DNA from: Bacteroidales bacterium | Lineage (GTDB): Bacteria; Bacteroidota; Bacteroidia; Bacteroidales; UBA932 | Assembly (NCBI GenBank): GCA_017617495.1 | Contig: JAFZWD010000010.1 | Span: 1 to 39,340, forward strand | Length of the DNA stretch: 39,340 bases | Direction of reading: 5' to 3' | Shown: one piece after another, positions 14,747 through 20,942 of the stretch | How positions within the stretch are numbered: position 1 is the first letter of the stretch | Layout: every line of letters starts with the position of its first letter | Notes under the pieces: model-generated | What the model saw: only the letters and a program-made list of their open reading frames with translations | What the model was told of the DNA's origin: nothing | Databases searched by the model: none | Made by a program: the position numbers and the translations under genes

Positions 14747-16266
14747 TCCCCGGCTTCCGCAATCATTTTACAGGTCAGCACCGATGTGATGCTGACGCCC
14801 AGCAGCCCCGCGAGATTGAGATTCTGCCCCGTGAGCCAGAGGCCTTTGACGGGGGTGCGGGAGGGAATGAGCGTGCCAAGCGGGTTGCGCCAGTCTTTGC
14901 GGATGCCGAAGGCCGATCCTCCCGGCGTGCCGGTGAAGTGCTCCCAGGTGAGCGGAGTGCTTGTCCAGACATTTTCAACTGCGCCTGAAAGCCCGGGCAG
15001 AGCGGTTTCCGCCAGCGCGAGGACCTCCCGAAGCTTTGCTTCTTTGGCCGCCTCATAAACACTTCCGGCGGCCTGATATGCCATCGGCGCAATAAGGTCC
15101 AGCCTGTCGGCAAAGCCATCCTCCGAAGGATAAAAGTAGATCATCACCCGGTCCGTGCCTTCCGCAGCGGGATGCCAGGGATCCGCCCCCGGAGCGTAGG
15201 CGTAGATGTTCCCGTCCCTTGCAGGGATGATGCCCTTTTTAAGGGCGATGTTGGCGGTGAACACGCCGAAGCTGCAGGGCAGCGAGCAGATGCGCGAGCG
15301 GTATGCCTTGCGCACCCCGGCCTCGTCGCCCACCAGCGCCAGCGTTGCCGCCGGGTGGATGTCGCTGACGACTATATCGGCAGTGATGAGATTGCCGGTC
15401 GTGGCCGGCAATGACGGTTGCTGAGCCTGCCGAAGCACCGTCACCCCGGACCCGATCCGGGGTCCCTTCGCCCTGACGCCTACCACCCGCCCGTCGACGA
15501 CGTCGATGCCGGTGACCTCGGCGCCAAGGATCACCCGGCCACCAAGCGCCTCAATCTGCTCAACCAGCCGGTCGGCTATCTGCTGACCGCCGCCTTCGAG
15601 CTTCCAGGCACTCTGCACGAAGGAATTGTTTATCTGCGCAAAATTGTACAGCGGCAGCGTGTCCGCCGCCAGCTCCATACGCATAAAGGCGCCGCTAAGC
15701 ACCCGGCGCAGCGTGTCGTCGTGGATGGTTTCCTGCAGAAACTCATAGGCGCTGCGGCTGAAGAGCGGGTTCGGCCCCTCGTTCCCGGGGCCGACAGCAT
15801 CGAAAATATGGCTTCCCACATCGCGGAGGGCCGCCACAAAGCGCTCCAGCCCCTCTCTTTCGGTGGGGAAAATCGCCGCCAGGCGGTCCACAAAATTGCG
15901 GTAGCCGGACGCCAGGGGATAGGCCTTGCCGTCCAGCACTATCTCGTCGACACAGTCGGGGTTTATCTGCTTCCAGGGCAGGTCCAGAAGGCCGAATTCG
16001 GCAAAGAGAGTGTGCAGGCTTTCGCCTTCGCCAAGGCCGCCGACGTAGTGGACGCCGGTGTCGAAGCGACAGATGCCCGATCGGGTCGGGCATGACGAGG
16101 GTGAGGTCGGGAATAATGACCTCCGGCGTTCAAAGCTTTGCAGGCAGCCTCCGGCACGGGTGGGATGCTTCTCCAGCACCGTCACGGCATAGCCACGGCG
16201 CGCCAAAATAAGGGCGCACTCAAGCCCCCCGAGACCGCTGCCGATTATGACTGCCCGCTTTGCCAC
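14743..16266 (-). CDS. CrtI-like FAD-dependent oxidoreductase (phytoene desaturase superfamily)
   Basis: 507 residues. The FAD-binding GSGLGG is at 9-14 in VIIGSGLGGLECALILARRG, followed by VLEKHPTRAGG, and the C-terminal FAD contact is in GLWLTGQNLNLAGLLGVS. This is the carotenoid desaturase/isomerase and retinol saturase superfamily. In a polyene cluster it may adjust double bonds or the head group; the reaction is not known. It has two repeat-derived insertions: DNA 16071-16120, giving LFPTSPSSCPTRSGI right after the ring-binding RAGG region, and DNA 15388-15466, a composite of three repeats giving SGVTVLRQAQQPSLPATTGN. In the second insertion the 28-bp element is read in a different frame from that in other genes. 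Both keep the gene open. Confidence 0.85.
   Translation of the reverse strand: MAKRAVIIGSGLGGLECALILARRGYAVTVLEKHPTRAGGCLQSFERRRSLFPTSPSSCPTRSGICRFDTGVHYVGGLGEGESLHTLFAEFGLLDLPWKQINPDCVDEIVLDGKAYPLASGYRNFVDRLAAIFPTEREGLERFVAALRDVGSHIFDAVGPGNEGPNPLFSRSAYEFLQETIHDDTLRRVLSGAFMRMELAADTLPLYNFAQINNSFVQSAWKLEGGGQQIADRLVEQIEALGGRVILGAEVTGIDVVDGRVVGVRAKGPRIGSGVTVLRQAQQPSLPATTGNLITADIVVSDIHPAATLALVGDEAGVRKAYRSRICSLPCSFGVFTANIALKKGIIPARDGNIYAYAPGADPWHPAAEGTDRVMIYFYPSEDGFADRLDLIAPMAYQAAGSVYEAAKEAKLREVLALAETALPGLSGAVENVWTSTPLTWEHFTGTPGGSAFGIRKDWRNPLGTLIPSRTPVKGLWLTGQNLNLAGLLGVSITSVLTCKMIAEAGD
15388..15466. repeat. Triple composite A-E-B in the oxidoreductase gene
   Basis: Element A at 15388-15415, element E at 15416-15440 and element B at 15440-15466 lie end to end, about 79 bases in all. 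Element A is read here as SLPATTGNL, a different frame from the other genes. Confidence 0.83.
16071..16120. repeat. Element C (16071-16096) and an adjoining repeat in the oxidoreductase gene
   Basis: Element C has arms atgcccga and tcgggcat. It is followed by gaggtcgggaataatgacct. Read as SLFPTSPSSCPTRSGI. Confidence 0.7.
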
Positions 16267-16284
16267 TGTGATAAAAAACGGCGG

Positions 16285-17010
16285 CTAAAAAATGCCGCCG
16301 TTGATACTGATTACTTCTCCGTTGATGTAGGCGGCCCGGTCGCTCGCCAGGAAGGCGACCAGTTCGGCCACCTCCTCGGGCTTCCCGAAGCGTTTCGCCG
16401 GGATGGTTTTGGCGAGTTCTTCGGCGTCCAGACCCTCCACCATGTCGGTGGCGATAAAGCCGGGCGCTACCGCATTGACCGTCACCTTGCGCGCAGCAAC
16501 TTCCTGGGCCAGGGCCTTTGTGGCAGCGATCAGTCCGCCTTTCGCGGCGCTGTAATTAGTCTGCCCCGGGAGCCCCTTGAGGCCGGAAAGCGAAGCTATG
16601 TTTATAATGCGGCCGGCGCGGTGCACAACCATCGGCTGAAGCAGCTGTTTGCTTACGTTGTAGAAGCTGTCCAGGTTGGTCCGGAGCACCTTGTACCAGT
16701 CGTCCGGCTCCATCCACAGGAGGAGATTGTCCTTGCGGATGCCAGCGTTGTTCACCAGCACGGCGATGTACTCGTCGGGGTGCGCGGTCTGCCATTCGGC
16801 AAGGGCTTTTTCGGTCGCCGCATAATCGGCGACATCGAACTTAAGCAGCTCTCCGTCACCGCCGGCCGACTGAATCCGGGCGAGGGTTTCCTGTGCGGCC
16901 GCGTCGTTGGACACGTAGTTCACCAGCACATAATAACCCTCGGCGGCCAGCTTAACGCTGACCGCACGTCCGATTCCCCGGCTTCCGCCGGTAACAAGGG
17001 CAACCTGCAT
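16285..17010 (-). CDS. FabG-like 3-ketoacyl-ACP reductase (ApeQ-like)
   Basis: 241 residues of the short-chain dehydrogenase family. The NADPH-binding TGGSRGIG is at 7-14, NNAG at 87-90, and the catalytic Ser140, Tyr153 and Lys157 are in IINIASLSG and TNYSAAKGG. The C-terminus NGEVISINGGIF matches FabG. It supplies the ketoreduction step between condensation and dehydration in polyene extension. Its ATG overlaps the stop of the cysteine-rich lipoprotein gene by one base (TAATG), and the oxidoreductase gene follows after 18 bases, so the three form one operon. Confidence 0.93.
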   Translation of the reverse strand: MQVALVTGGSRGIGRAVSVKLAAEGYYVLVNYVSNDAAAQETLARIQSAGGDGELLKFDVADYAATEKALAEWQTAHPDEYIAVLVNNAGIRKDNLLLWMEPDDWYKVLRTNLDSFYNVSKQLLQPMVVHRAGRIINIASLSGLKGLPGQTNYSAAKGGLIAATKALAQEVAARKVTVNAVAPGFIATDMVEGLDAEELAKTIPAKRFGKPEEVAELVAFLASDRAAYINGEVISINGGIF

Positions 17011-17261
17011 TACTTCTTGCAGCAGGGCTTCTCGCAGCCTTCTGCCTTAGGGCAGGCTTCGCCTTCGGTGCAGCCTTCTGCCTTGGGGCACTCCTGTCCC
17101 TCAGCGCAAGCTTCCTTTACAACGCAGCTGTCTGCCTTTTCGCAGCATGCCTCGACCTGGCAGGCCTTCTTTTCGGCAGCCTTCTTGCCGCAACACTTAC
17201 AGGAAGAAACGGCCAGCACCGCCAGGGCGCAAACGGCCAGAATTGCAAAAAACTTTTTCAT
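17010..17261 (-). CDS. Small lipoprotein with eight cysteines at exact six-residue spacing
   Basis: 83 residues. MKKFFAILAVCALAVLAVSSC is an SPII signal with the lipid-modified Cys at 21. The mature part has 14 cysteines in 63 residues. Eight of them, at 34, 40, 46, 52, 58, 64, 70 and 76, are spaced exactly six apart, forming C-x5 repeats such as CPKAEG, CTEGEA, CPKAEG; CC pairs occur at 23-24, 39-40 and 80-81. The rest is Glu, Lys and Ala. I do not recognise the family. Possible roles are metal binding or a disulfide ladder in the periplasm. It heads the operon with the FabG-like and CrtI-like genes, and its stop overlaps the FabG start. Confidence 0.85.
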   Translation of the reverse strand: MKKFFAILAVCALAVLAVSSCKCCGKKAAEKKACQVEACCEKADSCVVKEACAEGQECPKAEGCTEGEACPKAEGCEKPCCKK

Positions 17262-17293
17262 ACTCTATTTGTTTTAAGTTTGTTTCGGGATTG

Positions 17294-17301
17294 CAAATAT
17301 A
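17294..17301 (-). promoter_or_regulatory. -7 promoter box for the lipoprotein-reductase-oxidoreductase operon
   Basis: TATATTTG on the minus strand, 32 bases before the ATG at 17261. It also lies just beyond the stop of the convergently placed upstream gene at 17317, so the operon has its own promoter. Confidence 0.6.
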
Positions 17302-17316
17302 ATAATTTCGCCGCAA

Positions 17317-18306
17317 CTACAGGGTGTTCAGGATTGTGTAGCGCTTGCGGATCTTGAGGGCGTACGGCACCAGCGACAGGAAGTCGTCGTCGGTCCAGGG
17401 AACGTTCTCGCGGATGGCGTTCATAAGGCCCGTGCACTCGAAGAAGGCCTCGAGCCTCGCCGCTTCGCGCTCGTTGTGGCGGATATTCTTTTCGATATAA
17501 AGATGCGCCCAGCCCACCTGCAGGCCATGCAGGGTGGCCTTCTCCGGGAAGTACTCGTCGATGGCGTGCGAAATCAGGTGCTCTGCGCCGGACACTCCGC
17601 GGGTGTCGCCAGAAATAATTGTGGACATACCTGAGGTAACGATTCCTCCCGCCAGATCAGCGAAGAAGGCGTCGGAGCCCACGTCCTCGGAATGCTCGAA
17701 CAGCGGCAGCGCCGCCTGGCGAGCCAGGTTGAAGGCGAGTTCGTTGATGCGTTCGCCCGTGTCTTTCTTGGCGAGGAGCCAGTCTTCGCAGGCCGAAAGG
17801 TTGGAAATCACGTCCGCCATACCGGCGAGCGACATCTTCCTGGGGCTCTTGCTCACAACCTCGAAGTCCACCAGCACCGCGAGCGGCGGCTGGACGCTGA
17901 GGCTGCGCTTTTTGCCGTTATGGCCGATAAGCCTGGCGACGCAGGAATACACAGCGTCGTTCGACAGGGCCGAAGGTATATTTATATAAGGTAAGTCGCG
18001 CTTGGATGCGCAATATTTCACAAGGTCGAGCACCGAACCGCCGCCGAAGGCCAGCAGGAGGGCGTCCTTGTCGGTAAGTTTGGCCATCAGGTCCGACGCT
18101 TCGTCGAAATAGCCTCCCTTCACGAAGATCACCTCGTCGGCGCAGCCGTCAAGCTGGGAACCATACCAGCCGTACAGCTCTTCCTGGGTAATCAGGACCC
18201 TCTTCGGGAAAAACAGGTGGTACTCTTTGAGGATTTCATCCACTCTGGTGATTATCCCTCTGCCGGATAGTACCATTGCCGGCATCTTCATAAGGTTGTA
18301 GTACAT
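17317..18306 (-). CDS. Glycerol-1-phosphate dehydrogenase-like protein (EgsA/AraM family)
   Basis: 329 residues of the iron-containing alcohol dehydrogenase superfamily. LAFGGGSVLDLVKYCA is the NAD-binding glycine-rich loop; INIPSALSNDAVYS, MSLAGMADVISNL and GAEHLISHAIDEYF give the metal-binding Asp and His pattern of glycerol-1-phosphate dehydrogenases such as AraM. These enzymes reduce dihydroxyacetone phosphate to sn-glycerol 1-phosphate, an unusual backbone for bacterial lipids. The start is uncertain: the ATG at 18306 follows the promoter box by 5 bases, and ATGs at 18291 and 18285 are alternatives. Its closeness to the polyene operons may be chance, as it has its own promoter. Confidence 0.82.
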   Translation of the reverse strand: MYYNLMKMPAMVLSGRGIITRVDEILKEYHLFFPKRVLITQEELYGWYGSQLDGCADEVIFVKGGYFDEASDLMAKLTDKDALLLAFGGGSVLDLVKYCASKRDLPYINIPSALSNDAVYSCVARLIGHNGKKRSLSVQPPLAVLVDFEVVSKSPRKMSLAGMADVISNLSACEDWLLAKKDTGERINELAFNLARQAALPLFEHSEDVGSDAFFADLAGGIVTSGMSTIISGDTRGVSGAEHLISHAIDEYFPEKATLHGLQVGWAHLYIEKNIRHNEREAARLEAFFECTGLMNAIRENVPWTDDDFLSLVPYALKIRKRYTILNTL

Positions 18307-18311
18307 CGCCG

Positions 18312-18319
18312 CAAATTTA
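18312..18319 (-). promoter_or_regulatory. -7 promoter box for the glycerol-1-phosphate dehydrogenase-like gene
   Basis: TAAATTTG on the minus strand ends 5 bases before the ATG at 18306, implying a leaderless transcript or a start at one of the next two ATGs. Confidence 0.55.
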
Positions 18320-18330
18320 CAACATTTTAT

Positions 18331-18361
18331 TTTGCAAATTCAAAAAATCGCTCTATCTTTG
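18331..18361 (+). promoter_or_regulatory. Promoter of tRNA-Gly
   Basis: TTTG at 18331-18334 and TATCTTTG at 18354-18361 with 19 bases between them fit the Bacteroidetes -33/-7 consensus. The tRNA begins 10 bases later. Confidence 0.75.
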
Positions 18362-18370
18362 CAGTCCCTT

Positions 18371-18443
18371 GCGGAAATAGCTCAGTTGGTAGAGCGCAAC
18401 CTTGCCAAGGTTGAGGTCGCGGGTCCGAATCCCGTTTTCCGCT
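18371..18443 (+). tRNA. tRNA-Gly (GCC)
   Basis: 73 bases fold as a cloverleaf: acceptor GCGGAAA pairs with TTTCCGC, the D arm is GCTCAGTTGGTAGAGC, the anticodon arm AACCTTGCCAAGGTT has GCC as anticodon, and the T arm contains GGGTCCGAATCCC. The 3' CCA is not encoded. A terminator hairpin follows at once. Confidence 0.95.
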
Positions 18444-18453
18444 CAAAACATTG

Positions 18454-18483
18454 CAGCTCGGCACGTCAGTGCCGGGCTGTTTT
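18454..18483 (+). terminator. Rho-independent terminator after tRNA-Gly
   Basis: Stem CAGCTCGGCAC / GTGCCGGGCTG with a four-base loop, followed by TTTT. Confidence 0.75.
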
Positions 18484-18506
18484 GGTATCCAACCCGCGTC
18501 AGAAGC

Positions 18507-18537
18507 TTGCATTATTCCTATAAAATTCCTACCTTGC
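18507..18537 (+). promoter_or_regulatory. Possible promoter of the secreted repeat protein
   Basis: TTG at 18507-18509 and TACCTTGC at 18530-18537 are 20 bases apart, an imperfect match to the Bacteroidetes consensus, 20 bases before the ATG. Confidence 0.35.
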
Positions 18538-18557
18538 TTCGTCAAACTATATCACGT

Positions 18558-19133
18558 ATGAAAAAGACCCTCTTACTCATAATGATGCTGTCGATGGTCA
18601 TCGGCGCATCTGCACAGTCAAGACTTCAGCACCGTCGCAGTTCCGGCATCCGCAGGCACGAACCCCAGCGCGTCGAACCCCCGAGGCATCACGACCGCCA
18701 CGCCGGCCCCGCCCATGAAATCGTGGCCGACACCCCCTGCATTCGCGAATGGCAGGAGCTATGGAACGGCTGCCACGTAAGGATTGGCGAATTCCGGGTA
18801 AAGGTTCTCGACCATGGCGGAAGCACGGTTGTCAGCGGCGAAGAGATTGTTCTCCTCCACAACGGCGACTATCTTGTACGCAACGGGGACATCTGGCGCA
18901 TCTACGACTGGCGCGGAGGTCACACTTCCATCTCCGGACACGAAATCCATCTCTGGCCCAACGGCCTCTACCCCGTGCGCTTCGGCAGCAGCTGGCGCGT
19001 TTATACTCCCGAAGGCAACAGGCTCTTCAATGTCTGGGGCGACCGTGTGGAACTCATGCGTAACGGCCTCATCCGCTGCGAACGCGGCGGCCGCCTGTAT
19101 TACTACGACGACCGCGGTAACGAAAGAAGGTAA
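18558..19133 (+). CDS. Secreted protein with internal 34-residue repeats, function unknown
   Basis: 191 residues from the ATG at 18558, chosen because MKKTLLLIMMLSMVIGASA-Q is a clear signal peptide; upstream in-frame codons run through the tRNA. After a His/Arg-rich linker (RHEPQRVEPPRHHDRHAG) come about three repeats: SGEEIVLLHNGDYLVRNGDI, SGHEIHLWPNGLYPVRFGSS and WGDRVELMRNGLIRCERGGR, each followed by WRIYDW, WRVYTP or LYYYDD. The alternation suggests a small beta-sheet repeat fold. I do not recognise the family. It stands alone between tRNA-Gly and the convergent rhaM, with 10 bases between the two stops. Confidence 0.75.
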   Translation: MKKTLLLIMMLSMVIGASAQSRLQHRRSSGIRRHEPQRVEPPRHHDRHAGPAHEIVADTPCIREWQELWNGCHVRIGEFRVKVLDHGGSTVVSGEEIVLLHNGDYLVRNGDIWRIYDWRGGHTSISGHEIHLWPNGLYPVRFGSSWRVYTPEGNRLFNVWGDRVELMRNGLIRCERGGRLYYYDDRGNERR

Positions 19134-19143
19134 ACCTTTCGGC

Positions 19144-19458
19144 CTATTCCATATAGAATAATTCCGGCAGAGGAATGCTGACGGGCGAATTATCCGGATT
19201 CGTCTCCATAATGTCGGCCATATAAGCCCACCACTTCTGGACTATCGGATTGTCGCCAAGGTCCTGCGAACCGCCTTCGCCCGAGGTCTTCTGGACGGCG
19301 AAAAGGATGTTCGTGTCCTTGTCCCAGAAAATAGAATAATCGCTTACGCCGGATTCCTGGAGCAGAGCCTTGAGTTCCGGCCAGATGGCTGCATGACGCC
19401 TTGCGTATTCCTCCTCAAAACCGGGTTTGAGGAACATTTTGAAAGCTTCTCTCTTCAT
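19144..19458 (-). CDS. rhaM: L-rhamnose mutarotase
   Basis: 104 residues, the usual family length. MKREAFKMFLKPGFEEEYARRHAAIWPEL holds the catalytic His at 22, the same position as in the E. coli enzyme, and GVSDYSIFWDKDTNILFAV and NPIVQKWWAYMADIM are family signatures. It interconverts alpha and beta anomers of L-rhamnose in the cytoplasm. It is divergent from rhaB, with a 75-base shared regulatory region. Confidence 0.92.
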   Translation of the reverse strand: MKREAFKMFLKPGFEEEYARRHAAIWPELKALLQESGVSDYSIFWDKDTNILFAVQKTSGEGGSQDLGDNPIVQKWWAYMADIMETNPDNSPVSIPLPELFYME

Positions 19459-19533
19459 GTTTCAGTGTTATTTTTAGAATTAGTGCTAATATAATCATTA
19501 ATTTGGGTATATTTACATCAATTCATAGTATAA
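19459..19533. promoter_or_regulatory. Divergent control region of rhaM and rhaBATD
   Basis: 75 AT-rich bases between the two starts. TATATTTA at 19509-19516 is an imperfect plus-strand -7 box, and ATTAGTGCTAAT near 19480-19491 is a near-palindrome that could bind a regulator. No AraC-type rhamnose regulator gene is in the window. Confidence 0.35.
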
Positions 19534-20940
19534 ATGATGGATAAGCGTTTTCTTGCCTTTGATTGCGGCGCAACTTCCGGCCGCGCCGTGCTGGCCACTT
19601 TTTCCGACGGCCGCTTCGAGATGAAAGAAGTTTACCGCTTCCCCAGCGGCATAATTGAACTGCACGGAAAGTATTACTGGGATATCCTTGGCATCTATGA
19701 GCACTTTTGCAAATGCCTGTCCCAGCTGGAACACGAAGGCATCGTGCCGGACTCCATCGGCATAGACACCTGGGGTGTCGACTTCGGTTTCGTGGCCTGC
19801 GACGGCTCGCTGCTCGGAAACCCCCGCGCATACCGCGATCCTTACACCGACGGCATCCCCGAGGAGGTCTACAAGACCATTCCACGCGAGGAACTCTACG
19901 CCGCCACCGGCATTCAGATAATGAACTTCAACTCCATCTTCCAGCTCTATGCTCAGAAGAAGGAGGGGTTCGCTCCGCTGCTTAACGCAAAGAACATCCT
20001 GTTCATACCGGACCTGCTGGCCTATATGCTCACCGGCAAAATGGTTTGCGAATACACCATAGCCTCAACCTCCGGCATGATGGACCAGGCCACGCGACAG
20101 TTCAACAAAGGTCTTCTGGAGAGTCTGGGCCTGCGGAGCGACGTCCTGCTCCCTATAGTCCAGCCGGGGGTGGAGATCGGCAGATACCACGGCATACCGG
20201 TCGTAGCGGTGGCGGGCCACGATACCGCCTCTGCCATCGCCGCAGTGCCGGCAGCGGACGAGAAGTTCGCCTACCTGTCCAGCGGCACCTGGAGCCTTAT
20301 GGGAATCGAAGTGCCGGCGCCGGTTATCAATGCCGACAGCGCCCGCCTCAACTTTACCAACGAGGGCGGCATCGAAGGCACCACCCGCTTCCTCAAAAAC
20401 ATTACCGGAATGTGGCTCCTGGAGCAATGCCGCAAGGTCTGGAAGGCCGAAGGCAAGGACTATTCCTACGCGCAGCTTGTAGAGATGGCCAAGGCCGAAG
20501 TCGCATTCCCCGGGCGCATAAACCCCGACGATCCGAGGTTTGCCAACCCTGCCAATATGGTGGAGGAGATTGCCGGTCAGGCCGGCAATGACGGTCGTCA
20601 TGCCCGACCCGATCGGGCATCTCTTACCGATGCGCAGATTGTCTCCTGCATCTACCACTCCCTGGCCGACCGCTACAAAGAAGTCCTGGAAATGCTTCAG
20701 GGCTTCGCCCCCTTCAAGATAGAAAAACTCCACATAATAGGCGGAGGCAGCGCCAACGAACTGCTCAACCAGTGGACTGCCGATGCCATCGGGATGCCGG
20801 TGGTTGCCGGCCCCACCGAAGCCACTGCAATCGGCAACATAATGATTCAGGCCAAGGCCGCGGGTCTCGTTGCAGACCGTTGGGAAATGCGCCGCATGAT
20901 TGCCGCAGCATTCGAAGTTAAAACTTATAACCCGTCATAA
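19534..20940 (+). CDS. rhaB: L-rhamnulokinase
   Basis: 468 residues of the FGGY kinase family. FLAFDCGATSGRAVLATF is the N-terminal phosphate motif, GIDTWGVDFGFVA and GHDTASAIAAVPA follow, YLSSGTWSLMGIE is the adenosine-side motif and IIGGGSANELLNQWTADA lies near the C-terminus. It phosphorylates L-rhamnulose with ATP. The gene starts the rhaB-rhaA-rhaT-rhaD operon. At residues 345-363 an insertion, IAGQAGNDGRHARPDRAS, is encoded by two palindromic repeats (20566-20592 and 20597-20623). Here the 28-bp type element lies in the opposite orientation relative to the gene from that in the polyene genes, yet the frame remains open. Confidence 0.94.
   Translation: MMDKRFLAFDCGATSGRAVLATFSDGRFEMKEVYRFPSGIIELHGKYYWDILGIYEHFCKCLSQLEHEGIVPDSIGIDTWGVDFGFVACDGSLLGNPRAYRDPYTDGIPEEVYKTIPREELYAATGIQIMNFNSIFQLYAQKKEGFAPLLNAKNILFIPDLLAYMLTGKMVCEYTIASTSGMMDQATRQFNKGLLESLGLRSDVLLPIVQPGVEIGRYHGIPVVAVAGHDTASAIAAVPAADEKFAYLSSGTWSLMGIEVPAPVINADSARLNFTNEGGIEGTTRFLKNITGMWLLEQCRKVWKAEGKDYSYAQLVEMAKAEVAFPGRINPDDPRFANPANMVEEIAGQAGNDGRHARPDRASLTDAQIVSCIYHSLADRYKEVLEMLQGFAPFKIEKLHIIGGGSANELLNQWTADAIGMPVVAGPTEATAIGNIMIQAKAAGLVADRWEMRRMIAAAFEVKTYNPS
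20566..20623. repeat. Composite of element A (20566-20592) and element C (20597-20623) in rhaB
   Basis: The gagattgccggt end of element A comes first in the coding direction, the reverse of the polyene genes. Read as IAGQAGND and RHARPDRAS. Confidence 0.85.
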
Positions 20941-20942
20941 AA

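Noticed and set aside
1-17261. Flexirubin/dialkylresorcinol locus
   Set aside because: No DarA- or DarB-like gene is present in the window, so aryl-polyene-like is the safer name, though the left flank is unseen.
441-20623. Dispersed palindromes as a CRISPR array
   Set aside because: The copies are kilobases apart inside genes, with no regular spacers and no cas genes.
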